Shown one piece after another: positions 17,308-23,828 of a stretch of 64,000 bases of DNA. The stretch is from Streptomyces sp. Act143 (GTDB taxonomy: Bacteria > Actinomycetota > Actinomycetes > Streptomycetales > Streptomycetaceae). The translations under genes were made by a program, and so were the position numbers. Under the pieces are notes generated by a model, which saw nothing but the letters and a program-made list of their open reading frames with translations, had not been told where the DNA came from and did not search any database. The stretch is taken from NCBI RefSeq assembly GCF_003143935.1, contig NZ_QFRX01000001.1, forward strand, positions 3,865,491-3,929,490, in the 5' to 3' direction. Numbering within the stretch: position 1 is the first letter of the stretch; each line of letters begins with the position of its first letter.

Positions 17308-17344
17308 GCGCAGAAAATTAGTACGACTTTTCTGCGCATGTCAA
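17305..17344 (-). promoter_or_regulatory. Promoter inside a perfect 13-bp inverted repeat (probable operator)
   Basis: On the minus strand, TTGACA (17339-17344) is followed after 18 nt by TAATTT (17315-17320), or after 15 nt by TACTAA. The arms CATGCGCAGAAAA (17305-17317) and its exact complement (17328-17340) are 10 nt apart. They cover the -35 edge, the -10 region and the leader-peptide start codon. A dimeric repressor bound here would block the promoter directly. Confidence 0.7.
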
Positions 17345-17364
17345 CGTGACTTGGGAGACGTCCG

Positions 17365-19077
17365 TCAACTCCCGGGATACGGCCAGGGGTTGGGCTTGCA
17401 CGTGATGCCGTTGTGGGTCAGGAACTTGGTCTGCTGCTGCATGACCGGGGCGAGTTCGCCGTTCTTGTCGCAGGTCACATGGCTGTAGCCGAGCCGATGA
17501 CCGACCTCGTGGTTGATCAGCATCTGCCGGTAGGCGTGGATCTGGTCGCCGTAGGTCTTGGAGCCCTGGGCCCACCGGAACGCGTTGATCATCACGCGCT
17601 CGGTGGCGGCCGAGTCGCAGGACACGTTGTCCACGGTCGTGTCCAGACCGGACTTGGCGCACCACTTGGCCGTGGTGCCCGGGCTGGCGAGCGTGATCAC
17701 GAAGTCGGGTTTGCCGGAGTAGACGCGCTCGAAGGTGCGGGCACCGTTGTGGGACCAGCTCCGGTCGTCGTTGAGCGTCTTGTGCACCGCCTCGGCGAAC
17801 AGCTCCCCGTCGAGCCCGAGCCCCTGCTCGACGTCCACCCGGTAGGTGAACTTCTGCCCGCTGCCGGGCGCCTTGGCGACGCCCTTGACCGCATCGAACT
17901 TCCCCGACCCGGTGAGCCCGGCCGCGAGGGCGTACTTCTGGTCCATCTTCTGCTCGTACGTCAGCGTCGCCACGCCGGGCGACGACGACGGCGTGGGCCG
18001 CCCGTCCCCGCGCGAGGCGGAGTCACGGGCGTCCCGCGCGCGGTCGGTGGCGGCCTGCGACTGCACGGCGGTGTCGTCCCGCCCGTCGGCGACCTGACCG
18101 GCGACGACGACGGCCAGCACGGTGGTGACGGCGGCGGCCGCGATCCCGGTGAACGTCCGCCCCTTGCCGCCCTTGCCGCGCACGGGCTCGCCGGTGGGCG
18201 GGGCGTCCTCGTCATCGGCGTCGGTACGCGGTTCCGGGGTGGTCTGCCAGTCGGTGACGGAGGCGTACGGGTCCGCGGCCACGGAAGCGTGAGCAGTACG
18301 GTGCGCGAACCCGGGGCCCTGATCCGGCCGGCGCGAGAACAGATCGACGTCCTCGCCCTCGAAGGCGTCGAGATAGTCCTGCCGGGGACCGGGCTGCCGG
18401 CGGCCACCAGGACCACCGGGAGGCGCCTGGCGCTGCCGGGGCAGGGTGACACCGGGCCCGGCGGTGGCGGAGGTGCCGTGCGCCCCCAACTCGCCCCAGC
18501 CACCCCCGTTCTCACGCTGCTCGGGATGACCGCCCCGAACCCCGGGAGTGCCGTGCGCGGGGGTGCCATCGGGGAACGGGAACCGGGGGACACCGCGAGC
18601 GGGCGTCCCGTCCGGAAGCCGGGGAACTCCATGAGCAGGCGTCCCATCGGCAAACCGCGGCACACCGCGAGCAGGCGTCCCATCAGGCAGCCGCGGAACC
18701 CCATGCGCAGGCGTCCCATCAGGAAGCCGAGGAACCCCATGCGCAGGCGTCCCATCGGCAAACCGCGGCACACCCCGCGCCGGCGTCCCGTCCGGAAGCC
18801 GAGGCACTCCATGAGCAGGCGTGCCGTCAGGGATTCGCGCCCCCTGCGCAAGCCGATACACCGGGTCCCCGTACACCGAGGGCCCGCCCGCCGAGGGCAT
18901 CCCCTGCCCCGGCGCAGCACCCGATCGAGGTACGGCACCCGCCCCAGGCACGGCACCGGACCCAGGGGCGACACCGGGCCGAGGTGCGGCACCCGCGTCC
19001 CCCCGACCGCCTCGCCTTGCGGCTGTCTCCGCGGAGTCACCCTTGGGGGCGGACCCGCGGCGGCTGTGGCGTCCCAC
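17365..19077 (-). CDS. DUF3152 protein: membrane-anchored, metalloprotease-like, with N-terminal 12-residue repeats
   Basis: This 570-residue protein has a Gly/Ala/Pro-rich cytoplasmic N-terminus. It contains eight tandem copies of a 12-residue unit (consensus DGTPAHGVPRLP, about residues 84-181), then one transmembrane helix (ITGIAAAAV-like segment near residue 300). The external C-terminal DUF3152 domain carries HEVGHRLGYSH at 523-533, a full zinc metalloprotease HExxHxxGxxH motif, plus four Cys likely in disulfides. The predicted topology puts the protease-like domain outside the cell. Substrate unknown. Repeat number probably varies between strains. Confidence 0.85.
   Translation of the reverse strand: MGRHSRRGSAPKGDSAETAARRGGRGDAGAAPRPGVAPGSGAVPGAGAVPRSGAAPGQGMPSAGGPSVYGDPVYRLAQGARIPDGTPAHGVPRLPDGTPARGVPRFADGTPAHGVPRLPDGTPAHGVPRLPDGTPARGVPRFADGTPAHGVPRLPDGTPARGVPRFPFPDGTPAHGTPGVRGGHPEQRENGGGWGELGAHGTSATAGPGVTLPRQRQAPPGGPGGRRQPGPRQDYLDAFEGEDVDLFSRRPDQGPGFAHRTAHASVAADPYASVTDWQTTPEPRTDADDEDAPPTGEPVRGKGGKGRTFTGIAAAAVTTVLAVVVAGQVADGRDDTAVQSQAATDRARDARDSASRGDGRPTPSSSPGVATLTYEQKMDQKYALAAGLTGSGKFDAVKGVAKAPGSGQKFTYRVDVEQGLGLDGELFAEAVHKTLNDDRSWSHNGARTFERVYSGKPDFVITLASPGTTAKWCAKSGLDTTVDNVSCDSAATERVMINAFRWAQGSKTYGDQIHAYRQMLINHEVGHRLGYSHVTCDKNGELAPVMQQQTKFLTHNGITCKPNPWPYPGS
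18535..18828. repeat. 36-bp tandem coding repeats in the DUF3152 gene
   Basis: Eight 36-bp units encode the DGTPA[HR]GVPR[LF][PA] repeat. One unit has a two-residue insertion (FP). The near identity of the copies suggests recent expansion by slippage or unequal recombination. Confidence 0.8.
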
Positions 19078-19085
19078 CGCGCGCC

Positions 19086-20369
19086 TCAGCTCCCCGCACT
19101 CGAAGACTCGACGGCACCATCGCCGGAGCCGTCACCCGCACCCGCACCCGCACCCGCACCCGCACCCGCACCCGCAGTCTCACCGACACCCGCGGAGACG
19201 CCCCCCTCACCCGACGCCTCACCCGCACCCGCGGAGACGCCCTCCGCGCTCGATGCCTCACCGACACTCTCGTAGACGTCACCCGCGCCCAACACCTCGC
19301 CGGCACCCTCGTAGACGCCACCCGAGCCCGTAGCCCCGCCAACCCTCTCGGCCAGGTCATCCGGTGCCAAAGCCCCGACAGCCCCCGCACTCCCCGAGTC
19401 TCCCGAGCGCCTCAAGTCCCCTCGGCTCACAAGGAGTTCACCGAACGCCCGGGCCACCGTCTCCGGGTACTCCATCATCGCCACATGCCCCGCGTCCGGC
19501 AGGCTGAGCAGCCGGGAGTCGCGGAAGGCGCGGGCCGCCTTCTGGGCCATGCGGTAGCCGACGAGTTGGTCGCGGCCGCCGTAGACGAGGAGTGTCGGCG
19601 CCAGGACCCGCTCGGCCTGACGCCACAGTGCGTGCTGCCCGCCCAGCGTGTACGCGTTGACCAGCCCGCGCGCGGAACGCGTCATCGCATCCCAGAAATA
19701 CGGCAGCTGCTGCCGCCGCTCCATCTCCTCCACGGCATGCCGGAAGCCTTCCGGCGACACACGCGCGGGATCGCCGTAGCAGAGCGCCATGACCCCGCGG
19801 ACCCGCTGCTCGGCCGTCCAGTCACGGCTGAGCCGGGCGAAGAGCGCCGTCACGCCGGGCAGCGCCATCAGCGCCGTGGGCACGGCGGAGCGCTGCACGC
19901 GGAGCTCAGGGAGCGCGGGCGAGACCAGGGTGAGCGTGCGGACGAGGTCGGGGCGCACCGCGGCGACCCGGGTCGAGACCGCACCGCCGAGAGAGTTGCC
20001 GAACAGGTGCACGGGCCCGCGGCCGGAGGCGTCGAGATAGCGGATCACCGCACGCGCGTGTGCGGTGATGGAGTAGTCGCCGTCGTCCGGCGGCGGCGAG
20101 TCCCCGAAGCCGGGCAGATCGACGGCCTCACCGTCGACGGCCCCCTCCAGCTCCAGCATCAGCGCCGACCAGTTCTGGGAGGAACCACCGAGGCCATGGA
20201 TGTAGAGCGCGGGCGGCAGCCCCTCACGCGCGGGTGGTCTCGACCGCACCGTCAGCGTGATCCCCGGCAGTCCGACCGAGCGCAGCCGCTCGCCTTCCGC
20301 GACCCTGACGGCCGCCACCTTCGGGAGCACATTGGTGGCCGGCACGAACGGCAGCTCGGTCGAAGACAT
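19086..20369 (-). CDS. Alpha/beta hydrolase with low-complexity C-terminal tail
   Basis: This 427-residue protein has an alpha/beta hydrolase core of about 300 residues: oxyanion motif HGLGGSSQNW, nucleophile elbow GNSLGG, acid in YGGRDQLVG and His in DAGHVAMMEYPE. The last 110 or so residues are Gly/Ala/Ser/Glu-rich, including an (AG)n run encoded by a hexanucleotide repeat at about 19133-19175. No signal peptide is visible, so it is cytoplasmic. Substrate is unknown. Only 8 nt separate its stop from the DUF3152 start, so the two are probably co-transcribed. Confidence 0.85.
   Translation of the reverse strand: MSSTELPFVPATNVLPKVAAVRVAEGERLRSVGLPGITLTVRSRPPAREGLPPALYIHGLGGSSQNWSALMLELEGAVDGEAVDLPGFGDSPPPDDGDYSITAHARAVIRYLDASGRGPVHLFGNSLGGAVSTRVAAVRPDLVRTLTLVSPALPELRVQRSAVPTALMALPGVTALFARLSRDWTAEQRVRGVMALCYGDPARVSPEGFRHAVEEMERRQQLPYFWDAMTRSARGLVNAYTLGGQHALWRQAERVLAPTLLVYGGRDQLVGYRMAQKAARAFRDSRLLSLPDAGHVAMMEYPETVARAFGELLVSRGDLRRSGDSGSAGAVGALAPDDLAERVGGATGSGGVYEGAGEVLGAGDVYESVGEASSAEGVSAGAGEASGEGGVSAGVGETAGAGAGAGAGAGAGDGSGDGAVESSSAGS
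19133..19175. repeat. Hexanucleotide repeat (CACCCG)n
   Basis: About seven tandem copies of CACCCG lie in the 3' part of the hydrolase gene and encode alternating Ala-Gly. This is a likely length-variable site that keeps frame because the unit is 6 bp. Confidence 0.75.
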
Positions 20370-20589
20370 GCGGCAATGTTACGAGACGATCACGCACTGG
20401 TTCATGTGTTCGCCGTCACAGGCGGCACTCGGTTCCCCGCTCACTCCCGGCTCGCACTCCGGGACAACGCACCCATAGTTCGCGCGCGCATCGCATAGCG
20501 CCCGGATCGGGTGTCTCCTAGGCTCGTACGCAGGGCACCCGCATGTGGCCCCCTGCTTCCCCAGGGACGTTCTAGGAAGGGAGCCCGTC

Positions 20590-20805
20590 ATGGCCCACGA
20601 CCCCAGCGACCCCGACATCTTCGAGGAAGGCGACCCCGCCGAGCTCGACGTCGAGGCCCCCGAGAACGACGCCGCCGAACAGCAGACGGACGTCACCGCG
20701 GACCACGACGATCCATTGACCGGCGTGGACCCCGCGCGGGCGAACGAGGCCGATCTCATCGAGCAGGCCCGTGTCGTCCAGATCGACGAGGACGACTACC
20801 GCTGA
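20590..20805 (+). CDS. Small acidic protein of unknown function
   Basis: This 71-residue, strongly acidic protein (MAHDPSDPDIFEEGD at its start, VVQIDEDDYR at its end) has no hydrophobic segment. The ATG at 20590 has the purine-rich AAGGGAG about 8 nt upstream; a longer frame from 20545 lacks a better site. I do not recognise a family. It is divergent from the hydrolase and lies about 190 nt before a TetR gene. Confidence 0.75.
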   Translation: MAHDPSDPDIFEEGDPAELDVEAPENDAAEQQTDVTADHDDPLTGVDPARANEADLIEQARVVQIDEDDYR

Positions 20806-20997
20806 CGCCCCCACCGACCAACGGTGAGCAGGGGCGGTGCGTCCGCTGCCCGCCCGATCCCCCTTTGAAACCTTTGCGCGGGTTTCGCCATCGTCCGGTA
20901 CGTGAAATTCTGCGCTCGCACCGCGCACACCACGGTTACCGAAAAGTACGATGGCGGCGCGGCGCACACCGCAAGTGGACGACTTATGGGAGGCGGC

Positions 20998-21639
20998 GTG
21001 ACAGCCATCGAGCAGACAGAGGCGGCACGCCCGCGAGGCACGCGCCTGCCGCGCCGTGCCCGACGGAATCAGCTGCTGGGCGCCGCACAGGAAGTCTTCG
21101 TGGCGCAGGGCTATCACTCGGCCGCGATGGACGACATCGCCGAGCGCGCCGGCGTCAGCAAGCCGGTGCTCTACCAGCACTTCCCGGGCAAGCTCGACCT
21201 CTACCTCGCGCTGCTGGACCAGCACTGCGAGGCACTGATCGGCTCCGTGCGGCAGGCGCTCGCGTCGACGACCGACAACAAGCAGCGCGTACGGGCGACC
21301 ATGGACGCCTATTTCGCGTACGTCGAGGACGACGGTGGCGCGTTCCGCCTGGTCTTCGAGTCGGACCTGACCAACGAGCCCGCGGTGCGCGAGCGCGTGG
21401 ACAAGGTGACGAACGAGTGCGCCGAGGCGATCTGCGACGTGATCGCGGAGGACACCGGCCTCTCGCGCGCGGAGTCGATGCTGCTGGCCTCCGGCCTCGG
21501 CGGCCTCGCGCAGGTCGTGGCCCGCTCCTGGCTGCACAGCGACCGCAGCGTGCCGCGCGACCAGGCGGTCCAGCTGCTGACCTCGCTGGCCTGGCGAGGC
21601 ATCGCCGGATTCCCGCTGCACGGCATCGACCACCACTGA
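20998..21639 (+). CDS. TetR-family transcriptional regulator
   Basis: This 213-residue regulator has the TetR DNA-binding segment near the N-terminus: RNQLLGAAQEVFVAQGYH, then MDDIAERAGVSKPVLYQHF, the helix-turn-helix. The GTG at 20998 is chosen because GGGAGG precedes it by 4 nt; an ATG at 20986 and an earlier ATG at 20902 are alternatives. The C-terminal ligand domain is unassigned. It probably represses itself or a neighbour; the downstream DUF3107 gene is one candidate. Confidence 0.88.
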   Translation: MTAIEQTEAARPRGTRLPRRARRNQLLGAAQEVFVAQGYHSAAMDDIAERAGVSKPVLYQHFPGKLDLYLALLDQHCEALIGSVRQALASTTDNKQRVRATMDAYFAYVEDDGGAFRLVFESDLTNEPAVRERVDKVTNECAEAICDVIAEDTGLSRAESMLLASGLGGLAQVVARSWLHSDRSVPRDQAVQLLTSLAWRGIAGFPLHGIDHH

Positions 21640-21786
21640 CCGGGGCGGGCCGGGGGCATTTGTTCCCGCTCGCTGTTCGCTCCTGGCGTTCTTGCGCGGA
21701 GCGTGTACGTCCCCTCACCGGGCTAATGTGTGCGGAGTACGGCGCGGAAGGTCGCGCACTTCACTGACCGTCGGAGGGACATAGCC

Positions 21787-22014
21787 GTGGAGGTCAAGAT
21801 CGGCGTGCAGCACGCGCCCCGCGAGATCGTTCTGGAGAGCGGTCAGAGTGCCGAGGAGGTCGAGCGCGTGGTGGCCGAGGCACTCGCCGGAAAGACGCAG
21901 CTGCTGAGCCTCACGGACGAGCACGGCCGCAAGGTCCTGGTCCCGGCCGACCGCCTCGCCTACGTGGAGCTCGGCGAGCCGGCCCCGCGCAAGGTGGGCT
22001 TCGGCGCGCTGTAG
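21787..22014 (+). CDS. DUF3107 family protein
   Basis: This 75-residue actinobacterial protein matches DUF3107: it opens VEVKIGVQHAPREIVLES and ends YVELGEPAPRKVGFG. The GTG start follows CGGAGGGA by about 8 nt. It is small, soluble and highly conserved among actinobacteria, with no known function. It is followed at once by a strong terminator. Confidence 0.85.
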   Translation: MEVKIGVQHAPREIVLESGQSAEEVERVVAEALAGKTQLLSLTDEHGRKVLVPADRLAYVELGEPAPRKVGFGAL

Positions 22015-22028
22015 GCAGACGCATGAGG

Positions 22029-22062
22029 AAGGGCCCGGCGACTTCAAAGTCGCCGGGCCCTT
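22029..22062 (+). terminator. Terminator after the DUF3107 gene
   Basis: A 15-bp perfect stem (AAGGGCCCGGCGACT and its complement) has a 4-nt loop. It starts 15 nt after the stop. Confidence 0.88.
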
Positions 22063-22065
22063 CTC

Positions 22066-22163
22066 GTCGTACAGCCACCGGGGCCTTGCCGCCGTACAGC
22101 CACCGGGCCCTCGTCGACGTACAGCCGCCGGGCCCTTGCCGCCGTAGCCGCCGGGCTCTTCTC
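22066..22163. repeat. Four tandem ~25-bp repeats derived from the terminator arm
   Basis: Units lie at 22066-22090, 22091-22115, 22116-22140 and 22141-22163, with consensus GCCGTACAGCCACCGGGCCCTTGCC. Their core matches the right arm of the preceding terminator, so they look like tandem copies of that arm. Confidence 0.7.
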
Positions 22164-22306
22164 GCCGTCCGGGCAGAACTCGGCAAGATTTTTTTCTCCA
22201 CATATGGAGCACAGGTCACGCACAGAGGAGGATTGCATTCCGCAGGTCACGGGTATGACGGGCTACGACCGTGATAGGCAGCGTGGCCGTGTGGGAGGGA
22301 CCCTCG

Positions 22307-22579
22307 ATGATGTTGCTGGAAGCGCTCGGCTCCGCTCTGCTCGGTCTCGTTCTGGCGGCCGTGGCCGCCCATCGCCTGGCCCACCGTCTGCCGGCCCGGT
22401 CCCTGGTCTTCGCGACGGGCGTGGCCGGATCGCTGTTCGGCGCCTTCGTGACCCACAGCGCCCTGGGTCCCGGCAACGTCCTGCTCACCTTGATCGGCGC
22501 GGCGGTCGTCTCCATCGCGTCCCTGTCACTGCTGCTCCGCCCGGCGGGAAGACTCCGCCGTAGGTCGGTGGCGGCTTAG
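22307..22579 (+). CDS. Small membrane protein
   Basis: This 90-residue protein has about three hydrophobic helices and a basic C-terminus (RPAGRLRRRSVAA). The ATG at 22307 follows GGGAGGGA by 6 nt; a GTG 36 nt upstream is less well placed. I do not recognise a family. It converges on the ferritin-like gene. Confidence 0.7.
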   Translation: MMLLEALGSALLGLVLAAVAAHRLAHRLPARSLVFATGVAGSLFGAFVTHSALGPGNVLLTLIGAAVVSIASLSLLLRPAGRLRRRSVAA

Positions 22580-22612
22580 ACACTGAGGCGCCGCGGCGGC
22601 AACGCCCTCAAG

Positions 22613-22640
22613 GGGGCGCGGGGAACTGCGCGGCCAGCCC
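22613..22640 (+). repeat. Streptomyces-type dispersed intergenic element, copy 1
   Basis: The string GGGGGCGCGGGGAACTGCGCGGCCAGCC-like resembles a short motif that I recall occurring between many Streptomyces genes. A diverged second copy lies at about 30780-30806. Its function is not known to me. Confidence 0.5.
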
Positions 22641-22690
22641 CCACGCTCCCGTGCACGCCGTGGAACGACCCGAGCCGCCCCCGCAGGACG

Positions 22691-23428
22691 CTACGCCGCC
22701 AAGCCCAGCGCAGCCATCCGCTTCGTGTGCGCCTCGGTGATCCGCGAGAACATCCGTCCTACCTCGGCCAGATCGAACCCGTCGGCGACCCCGCCCACGA
22801 GCATCGTCGACAAGGCGTCCCGGTCCGCGACCACCCGCTGCGACTGCGACAGGGCCTCGCCCATGAGACGCCGAGCCCACAGAGCGAGACGCCCGCCCAC
22901 GCGCGGATCGGCGTCGATCGCGGCCCGCACCTTCTCGACGGCGAACCCGGCGTGCCCGGTGTCGTCCAGCACGGCCAGCACCAGCTCCCGCGTGTCCGAG
23001 TCCAGCCGGGCCGCGACCTCGCGGTAGAAGTCGCTGGCGATGGAGTCGCCGACGTAGGCCTTGACGAGCCCCTCCAGCCAGTCCGACGGTGCCGTCTGCC
23101 GGTGGAAGCCGTCCAGCGCGGCGACGAACGGCTCCATGGCCGCCGTCGGCTCGGCGCCGATCTCGGTCAGCCGGTCACGCAGCTTCTCGTAGTGGTGGAA
23201 CTCCGCCGACGCCATCTTCGCCAGCTCCGCCTTGTCCGCGAGCGTCGGCGCCAGCTTGGCGTCCTCCGCGAGCCGCTCGAACGCCGCGAGTTCGCCGTAT
23301 GCGAGAGCGCCGAGAAGGTCGACGACCGCGGCCCGGTACTGCGGCTCCGCGGAGGCCTTGGCCCAGTCCTGGGCCGCCACTCCGGTGTGTTCGGCGGAAG
23401 CGTCAGAGGTGTTGTCAGGCGTCGTCAT
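22691..23428 (-). CDS. Ferritin-like protein (MiaE_2-like, tRNA hydroxylase-related)
   Basis: This 245-residue all-helical protein has the diiron ligand pattern expected for a ferritin-like carboxylate protein: YGELAAFERL, then EFHHYEKL (E-x-x-H), then later helices with GDSIASDFYRE and DDTGHAGF. The fold is related to MiaE, which hydroxylates modified tRNA, but actinobacterial members are not proven to do this. The start at 23428 gives a hydrophilic N-terminus. It is divergent from the helicase gene. Confidence 0.8.
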   Translation of the reverse strand: MTTPDNTSDASAEHTGVAAQDWAKASAEPQYRAAVVDLLGALAYGELAAFERLAEDAKLAPTLADKAELAKMASAEFHHYEKLRDRLTEIGAEPTAAMEPFVAALDGFHRQTAPSDWLEGLVKAYVGDSIASDFYREVAARLDSDTRELVLAVLDDTGHAGFAVEKVRAAIDADPRVGGRLALWARRLMGEALSQSQRVVADRDALSTMLVGGVADGFDLAEVGRMFSRITEAHTKRMAALGLAA

Positions 23429-23828
23429 GAAGCGCACAATAGCCCGCTCTCCGCGCGGCGGAAGGCCCTGGTCAATCAGTGTGACGACGACTACGTGACC
23501 AAATCGGCCATCGCATGTGCGCGTTTCCGGGGTATGGTGGTAATGCGCCTGCTGAGTACGTGCGTCTACGACGACGCCGTGTTCGACGGGCCGCGCGTAT
23601 GAGGATGCCCGGTCGGTGGCCCGATCGGCTCCGACCTGACAGCTCTCCTCGCCCGTACGGCACTGTGCGTACGGCATCCGGGGAGAGACCCTCAGCGGTT
23701 CGAGCGCTAGAGCGTCGGCAGAGGTCCCGTGCCATTACGGCTGGTCCGTAAGGCAGTCGACGTCCCCAGCACGGTCTCAAGAGACCCCCGAGCTCGCCTC
23801 GCACCGCGTACACAGAAGAGGCAGCACC
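23429..23828. promoter_or_regulatory. Divergent promoter region and long leader of the DEAD-box gene
   Basis: This 400-bp gap separates the ferritin-like gene (minus) from the helicase (plus). A TATGGT at 23532-23537 sits 5 nt before an ATG that opens a 19-codon frame (23543-23602), a possible leaderless peptide with weak support. Downstream are several short GC hairpins and a purine-rich site (AAGAGG, 23816-23821) just before the proposed CTG start. No larger gene is supported. Confidence 0.45.

Noticed and set aside
23543-23602. 19-codon leaderless uORF before the helicase
   Set aside because: Only a weak -10 supports it; there is no clear -35 and no informative codons. Kept as a remark, not as a gene.
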